Source: Pedobacter heparinus DSM 2366 (GTDB taxonomy: Bacteria > Bacteroidota > Bacteroidia > Sphingobacteriales > Sphingobacteriaceae). From it: a stretch of DNA of 64,000 nucleotides. Position 1 is the stretch's first letter; each line of letters opens with the position of its first letter. Positions 42,353 to 51,082 of this stretch are shown piece by piece. The position numbers and the translations under genes are program-made. The stretch is taken from NCBI RefSeq assembly GCF_000023825.1, contig NC_013061.1, forward strand, positions 1,054,001 to 1,118,000. Reading direction: 5' to 3'. The notes beneath the pieces are model-generated. The model worked only from the letters and a program-made list of their open reading frames with translations. It searched no databases and was not told the origin of the DNA.

Positions 42353-45235
42353 CTATTTCTCACTAGATTCCATCAAAACAACCGGCCCCAACAATCCTGA
42401 AGGTAAAATTTTCCATGCAGGAGTAACTTTAATATTCGTTTTCGTCAACCTTTGATCGGCTGGTAAACTGTCATCCCCGATCAGGCGGTTCCGCCAGCTA
42501 TTCACAACTTCAACCTCAAGTTTATTATCACCGGTTTTCAACGCAGCTGTAATCTCCACCCGGAACGGCGGGCTCCACAAAATACCCAGATCTTTCCCAT
42601 TTAATTTTACTTTAGCAATACCTACATCCTTAACTTCTCCAAGGTCCAGAAAAAGCCTTTTTGATTTTGTTTTCGTTGCCTTAAAATTTTTGGCATATAC
42701 TGCTGTCCCCGAATAAAAACGGATCCCATCCTCCGGCCGTTCTGTCCAGCTTTGCAAAGTATCAAACTTTACTAAAGCAGGACCACCCCATCTGGGATCA
42801 AAACGCACATCCCAGGCACCAGAAAGCTGCTCCAGCTCCTTGTATCCGGGATAATTGTCCGTTTTCTTTCCTTCTTTACTGCCAAGAGGCTTTCTGAAAA
42901 CCACAAACACTGAACCATTCGGGTCAAAAACCAAGGGTACCGTAATCAGGCCGTCCTTTTGTTGATAAGCCTTTGCATCCCTGATTTCGCCCTTTAAGGG
43001 ATCCCATAATTCGGGCATTCTGTCAGCAATCCGGAAAGTACAGGAAACGGCTACCTGCTTATTGTTTTGATTGGAAATAAAATAAATGTCTGTTCCATCA
43101 GGCAAATAACGGTGGATATAATCAAACTTATCTGTTTTGTTTTCAGCCACAATCTTAACATCATAAGGAAGGCCACTTTCCAGCAATACATTGGCCGCAG
43201 TTTTACCCCAGATTACTTTCCCTTTTCCCAGTACTTTTTCGCCAGCTGAGGTATTGCCCTTTCCCCATAGTTCATCTGCCAGCAGATTGAGTTCCGTTTC
43301 AGCAGCCGGATAACCCACCAGGCTACTGGTAGATTGGGGCTTTAAACCAATCACCGTTGCCCCGGCATTTACCAGTGCTTTTACTTTTCTGATCACTGCC
43401 AATGACAAGATCTTATGGTCTGGTAAAACAAGCACCCGGTAATTTACACCATGGGGCAACTCGATTTTGCCGTCCCTAACCGTCAGATCGAGCAGGCGGT
43501 CTTCATTGATCAGGTCGTAATCATATCCCGGCAATGCCCCCGCAGGGTCATCTTCTTTCAGCCTGCCCAGATTGGGCACATGGTCTCCATAATAATACAG
43601 TACATCCGAAAGTGCTGTTCCCTTTTGCAGCAGGTAATGGCAGCGGGTCAGGTAACTCAGAAATGCTGTCGAATAATTCCACCAGGTCACATTAGGGTTA
43701 AAGTGCGTACCGGCAAAATACTCCTGGCCGGGCATTCCCATTTCTTTAGGAGAAGAAGTGAAGGTATGAAAATATACCAGGTTCAGGCCGGCACAAAACT
43801 CATGGTCTACACTCGGCTTCATGTCTGCCCAGATCACATCGTTCCAATGCTTCCCGATCGTGGTAAAGGATTCGGCACCAACCAGCTGCTTATTGAAAAT
43901 CTTAGCTGCACTGGCAGCTTGTTTAACAAAAAAACGGTCTATCGGCCGCGGACGGTGAGGGCTGGGCGACCAGAATTCACTCATCATCACCTCACTGTGG
44001 CTGTAGTTCTTAAGCCCGTCAAAAGGACCTGCGTGTGGTCCTGCAGACTCTGGTAAAATACCTATTCCATGGGCTCTGGATCTTTTTGCGAAAGTACCGT
44101 AATGTTTTTCTGAAACCAGGTCTCCTATTGTTTTACGGAAATCGTTCAGAAAACGCACACTTACAGAACGGCTTTCAATTATTTTACCAGTCAGTACCGG
44201 TAAAAAGAGGGTCAGGTCATAGCCTCTCCTTTTCTTGAATTCATCGGCAAAGCCATCCGTCCAGTTCATCCCCCCACCTTCAAAACTGTCCGTTTGCAGA
44301 TAACGCAAGGTTGTACCTGCCATAGGGCCAATCAGGCGCAGCAGCGGCTCCACATGCGTGTCCCAGTACCGGTTAAATGACTTTTCACTCAAAAAATCAA
44401 GTACCCTGCCATCCCATTTCCCGCTGGTAGTTGAAGTCCGGGCATCTGTAGTGGTATACCCTATGCGGATCACCTTCCAGTTGCCAGCAGGCGCGTCCCA
44501 ATTCAATACCCCATCCTTAAAATACTTACTGATATTGAGTACTTGTTTGCTCAGGGCATCTTCCTCACCAGGCACCCCGGCAATGTCTGTTAAAAATGGC
44601 CGGGTATCGGGAACAGAGCCTCCGGCTTCTTTGGAAGCAGTTTTGTTCTCCAAATCATGTATAGGTGCATGTGCTTTGTTTTTATCTGGAAAGGCGAGCA
44701 CCGCAATTTCTTTATAGTAATCGTCCCTTATTGCTGGCAGCACTAATTTTTGGTTAATCTTTGTTCCCCCTTTAATGCCCAGTTCCGAAAATGTAACCTG
44801 TTTAGCTGCCTCTTCCGGGCTAACATCAGGGCCGCCAAGATTCCAGCCACTCTGGATGTTCATAGACATCACCAGGCCCAGGCGCTTGGCTTCGCGAATG
44901 GCATACAGATAAAGTGCCCGCCAATCCGGGCTGCCAAACATAGGCCCTTCGGGCACCTGTCTGTTCCCAACCTGGTTGGCTCCGCCAGCATCAAAAATAC
45001 AGGCACCGCTAAAGCCCTTTGCCTTCATCTCCTCCAGGTCGCGGGTAATAGACTGCTGCGTTACATTGCCGTTTAACCACCACCACCAACAACGCGTACC
45101 ATACGTACTACCGGGTCGCTGAAATTCTGCATCAACTATAACATTCGTTTCTTTTGGCAATACACTTTTCGGGTTCTGCCCGCAAACCGGAAGTGCAAAA
45201 AATAAAAGGATAATAGTTTTTACTATAATTCTCAT
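42353..45235 (-). CDS. GH106-like glycoside hydrolase (alpha-L-rhamnosidase family)
   Basis: 960 residues with a signal peptide (IIVKTIILLFFALPVCGQ). The N-terminal TRCWWWWLNGNVT block, the DLEEMKAKGFSGACIFDAGG segment and the QSGWNLGG block are typical of GH106 and related proteins. The C-terminal ~110 residues (LFLDLGEVKDVGIAKVKLNG, WSPPFRVEITAAL, VVNSWRNRLIGD) form a GH2-like carbohydrate-binding jelly roll. The enzyme should remove terminal L-rhamnose, or a related sugar, from plant or microbial glycans. It is followed on the same strand, upstream, by an alpha/beta hydrolase gene; both sit between the two copies of the long direct repeat. Confidence 0.85.
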   Translation of the reverse strand: MRIIVKTIILLFFALPVCGQNPKSVLPKETNVIVDAEFQRPGSTYGTRCWWWWLNGNVTQQSITRDLEEMKAKGFSGACIFDAGGANQVGNRQVPEGPMFGSPDWRALYLYAIREAKRLGLVMSMNIQSGWNLGGPDVSPEEAAKQVTFSELGIKGGTKINQKLVLPAIRDDYYKEIAVLAFPDKNKAHAPIHDLENKTASKEAGGSVPDTRPFLTDIAGVPGEEDALSKQVLNISKYFKDGVLNWDAPAGNWKVIRIGYTTTDARTSTTSGKWDGRVLDFLSEKSFNRYWDTHVEPLLRLIGPMAGTTLRYLQTDSFEGGGMNWTDGFADEFKKRRGYDLTLFLPVLTGKIIESRSVSVRFLNDFRKTIGDLVSEKHYGTFAKRSRAHGIGILPESAGPHAGPFDGLKNYSHSEVMMSEFWSPSPHRPRPIDRFFVKQAASAAKIFNKQLVGAESFTTIGKHWNDVIWADMKPSVDHEFCAGLNLVYFHTFTSSPKEMGMPGQEYFAGTHFNPNVTWWNYSTAFLSYLTRCHYLLQKGTALSDVLYYYGDHVPNLGRLKEDDPAGALPGYDYDLINEDRLLDLTVRDGKIELPHGVNYRVLVLPDHKILSLAVIRKVKALVNAGATVIGLKPQSTSSLVGYPAAETELNLLADELWGKGNTSAGEKVLGKGKVIWGKTAANVLLESGLPYDVKIVAENKTDKFDYIHRYLPDGTDIYFISNQNNKQVAVSCTFRIADRMPELWDPLKGEIRDAKAYQQKDGLITVPLVFDPNGSVFVVFRKPLGSKEGKKTDNYPGYKELEQLSGAWDVRFDPRWGGPALVKFDTLQSWTERPEDGIRFYSGTAVYAKNFKATKTKSKRLFLDLGEVKDVGIAKVKLNGKDLGILWSPPFRVEITAALKTGDNKLEVEVVNSWRNRLIGDDSLPADQRLTKTNIKVTPAWKILPSGLLGPVVLMESSEK

Positions 45236-45253
45236 GCTTATTCAACTAGGGTG

Positions 45254-45970
45254 TCAATTGTTGTGGTATTTATCTTGGTTAAGGTATTGAATCTTCTTGA
45301 TATGAGATCTAATGTGTTCATTACTTATCTTTTGGACAATATAGTTACTAATTTCTGCTGCATTGGCGTACACCATAAAATGCCCGCCGTTATTTATGAT
45401 TTTATCTGGTTTATAATACCTGATTGGTAAAATGAGATCGGCGGTACCATGTATATGGGTAAGATTAAGGGGGAGATCTTTATTTCTCCAGGTTAAAATA
45501 CAGGTCAATGCCCATTTCATAAAGGCAGTATCGCTGTCAACTACAAGTTGTTTCAGTAATATGCGTTCTTCATCGGTTCTGGCACCTAAAAACTTCAGCC
45601 CAATCCCATTGCCTTTTTTTAATAAGCGGATTGGTATAAGCTTTTGTAACCTTAAACTACCCGCCAGGCGGTAATACCAGGGCAATTGGCTGTAAACGGG
45701 TGAACTGGAGATCAGAAAAGTATGTAAAGGCTTCAGTTTCTTAGCGATTTCAGTAGCCAGCATTCCGCCAAAGGATAATCCGATCAAGTAAAACGGGGTA
45801 GAGGTATCTATGTTAAGCGCCAGTCTGGTTGCATAATCATCTAACGACTCGTTCTTTTGGGGAGAAATCCAATCCAGATAAACCAACTCAAAATCCTGAG
45901 GGAAAATCAGCTTCCTGAAAGCACGTCTATCGGCCCCCAAGCCACTGATCAGATAGATTTTTTTTGACAT
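45254..45970 (-). CDS. Alpha/beta hydrolase
   Basis: 238 residues from ATG 45970; an ATG at 46012 lies in the repeat and would add an implausible N-terminus. Typical features are IYLISGLGADRRAFRKL, the nucleophile elbow IGLSFGGML, IPIRLLKKG in the lid region and HIHGTADLILPIR with the acid, plus GGHFMVY with the catalytic His. The substrate is unknown. It lies 18 bp upstream of the GH106-like gene on the same strand and is likely co-transcribed. Confidence 0.85.
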   Translation of the reverse strand: MSKKIYLISGLGADRRAFRKLIFPQDFELVYLDWISPQKNESLDDYATRLALNIDTSTPFYLIGLSFGGMLATEIAKKLKPLHTFLISSSPVYSQLPWYYRLAGSLRLQKLIPIRLLKKGNGIGLKFLGARTDEERILLKQLVVDSDTAFMKWALTCILTWRNKDLPLNLTHIHGTADLILPIRYYKPDKIINNGGHFMVYANAAEISNYIVQKISNEHIRSHIKKIQYLNQDKYHNN

Positions 45971-45997
45971 TACACGAATATAAAGATAATCGCTAAA

Positions 45998-46177
45998 ATT
46001 ATAAGAAGCCATAGCGTATGCGCCTAAGTATTCCTATCCAATAGTATCGTGCGACTATGTAGAACGAGATCGTAAAGTAATTTTTAAACGTGTCCGCCAC
46101 AAGGGTGGTTGCTGAGTTCGGTGGCGACTTTCTCCAGGCAGGCTGTTGAAAGGTAGATGGTTAAGATTTCCCTTTTT
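45998..46177. repeat. Long direct repeat, copy 2
   Basis: Copy of 42158-42345. The frame of the 41772 C-terminus is broken here by a short deletion (the sequence reads into a stop after SVCA), so this copy is non-coding for that protein. Its right end encodes the last four residues of the methyltransferase at 46161. Confidence 0.85.
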
Positions 46178-46787
46178 GGCATTTAATTAAAAAGAATGGC
46201 TGATGCTCATTGATTTCTGTAATCTCAAATAATCCGGCTTTGTCAAATTCTGATTTTATGGAATCCCTGTCATAAAAGAACATTTTAACGCCATCAAATA
46301 TTTCGTAGCGATCCTTACTAACAAATTTGCCTTGCCTATAAGTATGCGCTGCTTTTGAAATAACCGTAAAGACCATATAGCCATGTACTGACAATTGATT
46401 ATAACAGTCCAGAATGAGTTTTTCCCTTTCACTGCTATCCAGCAAATGAATTAAAGCATAGCAAAATATCCCATCATACTGACAGGTATCAAATGGCATG
46501 TCGTTTACAGAACCATGATAGATAACCATATCGTTTCCGTAATGTTTTTCGGCCATTTCAATGGCAGTTTTTGAAATCTCAATCCCGGTTACAGCCATTC
46601 CGTTCTCTTTGAAAATTTGTGCATTCCTCCCGTAACCGATTCCAGGTATCAGGATACTTTTCACTGAGTTTTGGACAAAAAAATCTTTTGTTAATACAGC
46701 AGACTTTGCGGGTTCAAAGCCCCACATTTCCTTTTTTTCGCCAAAGGCTGATTCCCAAAATTCTGGTTTTTCGGTTTCCTCTTTCAT
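46161..46787 (-). CDS. Class I SAM-dependent methyltransferase
   Basis: 208 residues from ATG 46787 (MKEETEKPEFWESAFGEKKE); the frame extends to 46817. SAM-binding motif I is ILIPGIGYGRNAQIF, with the acidic residue in VTGIEIS and the later YDGIFCYALIHLL block. It resembles tellurite-resistance or thiopurine-type small-molecule methyltransferases, but the substrate is uncertain. The 3' end lies within direct repeat copy 2. Confidence 0.8.
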   Translation of the reverse strand: MKEETEKPEFWESAFGEKKEMWGFEPAKSAVLTKDFFVQNSVKSILIPGIGYGRNAQIFKENGMAVTGIEISKTAIEMAEKHYGNDMVIYHGSVNDMPFDTCQYDGIFCYALIHLLDSSEREKLILDCYNQLSVHGYMVFTVISKAAHTYRQGKFVSKDRYEIFDGVKMFFYDRDSIKSEFDKAGLFEITEINEHQPFFLIKCQKGKS

Positions 46788-47016
46788 GATCGTAGCTTTA
46801 TACCATTGCTTATGCAATTTACCAAGAATAGAGTGTCAGTAACTGATTTTAATACCCTTCATGATGATGTGAATTAAGATGGATAAAGAATGAGAATTTG
46901 TAGGTTCGTTGTATAAATAACGTAGAAATTACTGAGATCGTACGTCGGGAAAAATATACTTTGAAATGCTGTTTTTTATGGTTTTTAAGTACTTATTTTA
47001 GCGAAAAAAGAAGACT

Positions 47017-47766
47017 ATGAGTACTGAATTCCATCCGGACAACGCGATTGTTAAGCGCTGCATGCAGGGTATGAAATTAGAGGAAGAGGGTAAATTTGAA
47101 GAAGCTGGGCTTGTTTTCCTTCAAGCCTGGGATACTGCGGCTGGTGATTTTGAAAAGTTCCTTGCTGCCTGGTTTTTGGCCCGGACACAGCCTGCTGTTT
47201 CCGGGAAAATTTTGTGGTATGAAAGGGCTTTGGAACTGGCATCCAGGGTAGATAACGATGCTGTTAAAAGCGCTTTTCCTTCGCTGCACAGAAATTTGTC
47301 CGGGAACTATGAGGAGGCTGGTGATTTTGAGAAAGCTGCGGCGCATCGGGAGCTGGCCCAGGCTTGCGTAAGCCAGCCTACCGATAGCGGGCCGTTTTAT
47401 CATGGGACACGGGCGCAATTGAATACCGGTGATTTACTGACTGCCGGCCGTGTGTCTAATTATCAGTCGGAGCTGGTGATGAACCACATTTATTTTAGCG
47501 CGCTGGCTGGCGGGGCGGGGCTGGCTGCTGCGCTGGCGCCAGGGGAGGGCCCGGAAAGGGTTTACATCGTGGAGCCTACCGGCAGTTTCGAAGACGATCC
47601 CAATGTGACCAATATGAAATTTCCGGGCAATCCAACGCGTTCGTACCGGAGCAGGGAACCGTTGAAGATTGTTGGGGAATTGGCAGAGTGGCAAAGATCA
47701 TCGCCGGAACAGATACAGCGGATTCGGGACAGGTTTGCTGGTAAGAAAGATGAAATCATCAATTGA
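47017..47766 (+). CDS. arr: Rifampin ADP-ribosyltransferase fused to an N-terminal TPR-like domain
   Basis: 249 residues. From residue ~125 to the end it is a classical Arr: GPFYHGTRAQLNTGDLLTAG, MNHIYFSALAGGAGLAAALA, RVYIVEPTGSFEDDPNVTN, KFPGNPTRSYRS and IVGELAEW. Arr enzymes inactivate rifamycins by attaching ADP-ribose from NAD+. The first ~120 residues are helical repeats of TPR type (EEEGKFEEAGLVFLQAW, GNYEEAGDFEKAAAHRELA), absent from the usual ~140-residue enzyme. The native role of the fusion is unknown. A single-gene transcript is likely, divergent from the methyltransferase gene. Confidence 0.93.
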   Translation: MSTEFHPDNAIVKRCMQGMKLEEEGKFEEAGLVFLQAWDTAAGDFEKFLAAWFLARTQPAVSGKILWYERALELASRVDNDAVKSAFPSLHRNLSGNYEEAGDFEKAAAHRELAQACVSQPTDSGPFYHGTRAQLNTGDLLTAGRVSNYQSELVMNHIYFSALAGGAGLAAALAPGEGPERVYIVEPTGSFEDDPNVTNMKFPGNPTRSYRSREPLKIVGELAEWQRSSPEQIQRIRDRFAGKKDEIIN

Positions 47767-47802
47767 GTATAGTAAACAAAGGAGGGAAGAAATTCCTTTA
47801 AC

Positions 47803-48159
47803 TTATGGACTGATGGTTTCAACCCCATGTTCATCCGTTGTGCTTTCACCTCCCTCATTCTCCGATATTTCTGGTTCATGTTTTTCCTCTTCTGTTATTT
47901 CCGGTTGGTCCTTTTTCTCTTCCGTTACTTCAGGCTTACCCCCCTGATCGCTATCGTCAGCATTGTCACCAGTATCTGAAGGCTTTTGATTAGGTTCAGC
48001 TGCAAGCGGTTTAGCCCTCTCATCGGAGTTTTCAGTCGAAGCCTCTGTTTTTTCCTCATTTGGAATCACTGTCTCAATTTCAGCCCCTGGATCGGCATTC
48101 GGTGCAGGATGTGTATGATCTTGTTTCAGCTCTTTATTCTTATCATTTGAGTTTTCCAT
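47803..48159 (-). CDS. Acidic disordered protein
   Basis: 118 residues, almost without hydrophobic residues and very rich in Glu, Asp, Pro and Lys, with runs such as PEVTEEKKDQPEITEEEKHE. No signal peptide or domain. The sequence predicts an intrinsically disordered soluble protein; function unknown. It is convergent with arr. Confidence 0.55.
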   Translation of the reverse strand: MENSNDKNKELKQDHTHPAPNADPGAEIETVIPNEEKTEASTENSDERAKPLAAEPNQKPSDTGDNADDSDQGGKPEVTEEKKDQPEITEEEKHEPEISENEGGESTTDEHGVETISP

Positions 48160-48489
48160 TGTCGTAGATTTTATCTTATATCAACAGATCAAAGCGCAAC
48201 ATGTTTGAATAATTAAGAATACTGTTACCCCGTGTGGCGACAGATGTTTAAAGGCTTTTATTAGCTTGGTGATTATGTGATTTTATCCATATGATGAACA
48301 GGTATCATTAATTTGAAGCAGACTTGATTATCTTATACTAGATATTCACAGGCTTTTTCTTCGTCAATAGTGCAATTCCACCGCCAATGAGTCCCATTAT
48401 ACTGGCAATTATTAGCATTGAAATAGCCATCAATTTTTCGATAGGTATTAATTTATACGAAGCGTCCGTAAAGCACCATATGGAGCTGT
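48160..48489. other. Gene-poor stretch with decayed fragments
   Basis: This 330-bp stretch holds a decayed piece of the FMN reductase gene (48223-48314) and, on the minus strand at 48338-48430, an open frame of 30 codons rich in hydrophobic residues (MAISMLIIASIMGLIGGG). The latter reads like the last membrane helix of a lost membrane protein. No other signal is evident. Confidence 0.4.
48223..48314 (-). pseudogene. Decayed copy of the FMN reductase 5' region
   Basis: GTTACCCCGTGTGGCGACAG and TGTTTAAAGGCTTTTATTAG match 48935-48970, then GATTTTATCCATATGATGAA matches the start region at 49041-49061. About 55 bp between the two blocks is deleted. Confidence 0.65.
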
Positions 48490-49032
48490 CTATTTATTGA
48501 TCAGGTCCATAAATTTATTCCAAAGGTCAGTTATCAATTTTTTTGTTTGTTCATCGATCAGGTTTCCCTGCCCGTCAAATTTATCGGCAGCTCCTGCCAG
48601 GTAAAATTCCGGTTGCTGTACAGGTTGCATATTGAGATATACCAATACCTGGCGTAAGTGCTGCACTGCTCCGAAAGCGCCGAGGTTATAGGGAGTGCAT
48701 CCTAAAACAACAGCCGGCTTTTTGTCCCATTTATTTTGTCCCTGTGGTCTTGAGCCCCAGTCTAAAGCATTTTTTAGAACAGGCGAGTAAGATCTGTTGT
48801 ATTCTGGTGTTGCGAGTATGATGGCATCTGCATTTTCAATACTTTGGTGAAGATCTCTAACAGCGGTGGGTAAATCGGCTTCCAGGTCCTGGTTTAATAG
48901 AGGCAGCTGGCTGATATCTATAATTTCTACCGTTACCCCGTCTGGAGACAAATGTTTAAAGGCTTTTATCAGCTTGGTGGTATAAGAGTCTTTTCTCAAA
49001 CTTCCTGAAAATGCAGCTATTTTAATGCTCAT
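48490..49032 (-). CDS. NAD(P)H-dependent FMN reductase
   Basis: 180 residues from ATG 49032 (MSIKIAAFSGSLRKDSYTTK), the normal family length; the frame extends to 49086 without a better start. It has the flavodoxin-like fold, with the FMN phosphate loop SGSLRKDSYT, the conserved ATPEYNRSYSPVLKNALDWG and LGCTPYNLGAFGAVQHLRQ. It reduces FMN, quinones or azo compounds at the expense of NAD(P)H. Two decayed fragments of the same gene lie at 48223 and 57599, suggesting repeated local duplication. Confidence 0.9.
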   Translation of the reverse strand: MSIKIAAFSGSLRKDSYTTKLIKAFKHLSPDGVTVEIIDISQLPLLNQDLEADLPTAVRDLHQSIENADAIILATPEYNRSYSPVLKNALDWGSRPQGQNKWDKKPAVVLGCTPYNLGAFGAVQHLRQVLVYLNMQPVQQPEFYLAGAADKFDGQGNLIDEQTKKLITDLWNKFMDLINK

Positions 49033-49106
49033 GACTATGTGATTTTTATCCATATGATGAACAGATATCATTAATGATTGTTTCATTTTAAATCATCTTT
49101 GCAGGC

Positions 49107-49139
49107 TTTGGTTAACTTTGTGAATTTTATTTACCTTAG
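49107..49139 (+). promoter_or_regulatory. Possible Bacteroidota housekeeping promoter of the second sigma gene
   Basis: TTTG at 49107-49110 and TACCTTAG at 49132-49139 fit the TTTG / TAnnTTTG promoter type with 21 bp between them and one mismatch. The start codon follows 18 bp later. Confidence 0.4.
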
Positions 49140-49156
49140 TATCGGGGTTTGCAATA

Positions 49157-49726
49157 ATGATGGATTTACGTGGCGTTTCTGACCAGGAACTGTTTGCCTT
49201 GCTGAAGGAAGGTGACCAGTCTGCCTATACCGAAATTTTCAGACGTTATGCGCCATTGATGGTTTCGCACGCCTATCGTTTATTGGGTGACCGAGATGAG
49301 GCCAATGATGTGGTTCAGGATGTCTTTATGGCACTTTGGCAGCGGCACAAATCACTAGAGCTGATCACTTCGCTTTCCTCATACCTGTATACTGCCATCC
49401 GTAACAGGGTATTCACCAGAATGTCCCACGAGAAGGTGGTGTCGAGATATGCCGATTCCATTATGGAGCACATGGGCAAGGCGTTTACGCTATCCGATGA
49501 TAGTTTTATGGCCAGGGAATTGCAGAAACTGATTGATGAGGAGATTGCCGCACTGCCTGAAAAAATGAGAGAGGTTTTTTTGATGTACCGTAAAGAGGAG
49601 CTTTCCTATGGGGAGATTAGTGAGCGTTTGGGTATTTCCGATAAAACGGCGAAGCAGCAGGTCTATAATGCCACAAAGATCCTTCGTTCCAAGTTGCAGG
49701 TTTTCCTTGCAATTTTTTTAGTGTAA
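49157..49726 (+). CDS. ECF (FecI-like) RNA polymerase sigma factor, unit 2
   Basis: 189 residues. Region 2 has ELFALLKEGDQSAYTEIFRR and DEANDVVQDVFMALW. Region 4 has LPEKMREVFLMYRKEELSYG followed by EISERLGISDKTAKQQVYNA. The hydrophobic tail LQVFLAIFLV resembles that of the factor at 2632. A fecR gene follows 117 bp later, then susC, a TlpA-like gene and susD, the standard order for a sigma-controlled SusC/D locus. Confidence 0.92.
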   Translation: MMDLRGVSDQELFALLKEGDQSAYTEIFRRYAPLMVSHAYRLLGDRDEANDVVQDVFMALWQRHKSLELITSLSSYLYTAIRNRVFTRMSHEKVVSRYADSIMEHMGKAFTLSDDSFMARELQKLIDEEIAALPEKMREVFLMYRKEELSYGEISERLGISDKTAKQQVYNATKILRSKLQVFLAIFLV

Positions 49727-49843
49727 ATTATTCTACTGATTTACAATACCTTACGAATTTTATGAATTTTATTGCTGTTCTGTCTATGACTGGAGGGTGA
49801 CTTGGCAGTCTTTACTTTAACATCTCCCTAATATTAGTTTAAC

Positions 49844-50962
49844 ATGAACGAACAGAAAGCCAAAGAACTCTTAGAGCGCTATAACAGTGGTTTGCTATCC
49901 CCTGCCGAAAAGCAGCAGTTGGATCTGTGGTATTTGGAGCAGGCCCGAAAGAGCAAGCTGGAATTGACAGAGGAAGAACTGTTGGATAGTGTGCAGCATT
50001 TAAGCAGTAAGTTACCACTTGTTCAGCCAAGGACAAGAAGGTTATGGCCTCGCATTGCTGCGGCTGCTTCGATTGTATTGGTATTGGGTTCTGCTGTTTA
50101 TTTTTATAACGGCAGGAATGAGAAGGCTGGTAGTGCTGAAGTGCTTGCCAATGATGTGGCGCCTGGAAAAAATGGTGCAACATTAACTTTGGCCAATGGG
50201 CAGAAGATTTTGATCAATGATGCATTGGCAGGAAATATCGCCACACAATCGGGCGTAAAAATTTCTAAGACTGCAGATGGCCAGATTGTATACGAAATTA
50301 CGGATAATGGTGCTAATAATTCAGAATACAACCTACTGTCTACTACACGGGGGCAACAGACACAGGTGCGTTTGCCTGACGGAACCCTCGTGTTTTTAAA
50401 TGCTGAATCTTCATTAAAATATCCAACAAGCTTTACAGGTTCAGGGAAGCGTCAGGTTTCCTTAACTGGGGAAGGATATTTTGAAGTTGCCAAGGATAAA
50501 AAGCATCCATTTATCGTTGAAAGCTCGAACCAAAAGGTTGAGGTGCTTGGAACGCATTTCAATATCAACAGTTATGCCGATGAACCTGAGGTTAAGACGA
50601 CCCTGCTCGAAGGTTCGGTAAATGTCTTTAATTTAAAAGGTAAATATTCAAAAGTATTAAGCCCAGGTCAACAGGCAATAGTAAAGGGCGAAGATATAAA
50701 AGTTGGTGATGCCGATATCGATCAAGCCATGAGCTGGAAAAATGGCGACTTCGTTTTTGTCGGAGAGGACCTGAAAGCGGTGATGCGTCAGGTTGCCAGG
50801 TGGTATGATGTAGAGATCGGGTATCAAGGTAATATAAATTCTTCTGGTGTAGTCAGTACAATTTCCCGTGATAAGAAATTATCACAGGTATTAAAAGCCC
50901 TACAGATCAATCAGGGAATCCATTTCAAAATTGAGGGAAGGAGGGTTTTGGTTATGCCTTAG
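49844..50962 (+). CDS. FecR family anti-sigma factor, unit 2
   Basis: 372 residues: a cytoplasmic N-terminal domain (AKELLERYNSGLLSPAEKQQ), one membrane helix at about 70-88 (IAAAASIVLVLGSAVYFY), and the FecR domain with VRLPDGTLVFLNAESSLKYP and VLGTHFNINSY. The DUF4974-like end has ARWYDVEIGYQG and NQGIHFKIEGRRV. It should act as the anti-sigma partner of the 49157 factor and receive the signal from the STN domain of the SusC at 51083. The linker lacks the REP insert seen in the first FecR. Confidence 0.94.
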   Translation: MNEQKAKELLERYNSGLLSPAEKQQLDLWYLEQARKSKLELTEEELLDSVQHLSSKLPLVQPRTRRLWPRIAAAASIVLVLGSAVYFYNGRNEKAGSAEVLANDVAPGKNGATLTLANGQKILINDALAGNIATQSGVKISKTADGQIVYEITDNGANNSEYNLLSTTRGQQTQVRLPDGTLVFLNAESSLKYPTSFTGSGKRQVSLTGEGYFEVAKDKKHPFIVESSNQKVEVLGTHFNINSYADEPEVKTTLLEGSVNVFNLKGKYSKVLSPGQQAIVKGEDIKVGDADIDQAMSWKNGDFVFVGEDLKAVMRQVARWYDVEIGYQGNINSSGVVSTISRDKKLSQVLKALQINQGIHFKIEGRRVLVMP

Positions 50963-50991
50963 AACTTTTTGAGGTTGGCCAGAATAAGAAC

Positions 50992-51012
50992 GGAGGCGTT
51001 GGAACCGCCCCC
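50992..51012 (+). promoter_or_regulatory. Leader hairpin between fecR and susC (unit 2)
   Basis: GGAGGCG pairs with CGCCCCC with a single A-C mismatch around the loop TTGGAAC. The same mismatch position type and a TGGAA loop occur at 61211. It lies 71 bp before the susC ATG. Confidence 0.5.
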
Positions 51013-51082
51013 GATCAAAAGTCTAGCTAATCGGATAAATAATGCTACTAAACAGAATTTCAACAAAAAACTAAACAAACAA

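Noticed and set aside
43451..44056. 201-codon open frame on the plus strand
   Set aside because: It lies entirely antisense to the well-supported GH106-like gene and has no recognisable family.
45254..46012. Start of the alpha/beta hydrolase at 46012
   Set aside because: The extra 14 residues are partly encoded by the direct repeat and precede a better start (MSKKIYLISGLG).
47434..47947. Several open frames of 86-105 codons overlapping arr and the acidic protein gene
   Set aside because: They are antisense or out-of-frame shadows of the Arr and Glu-rich coding sequences.
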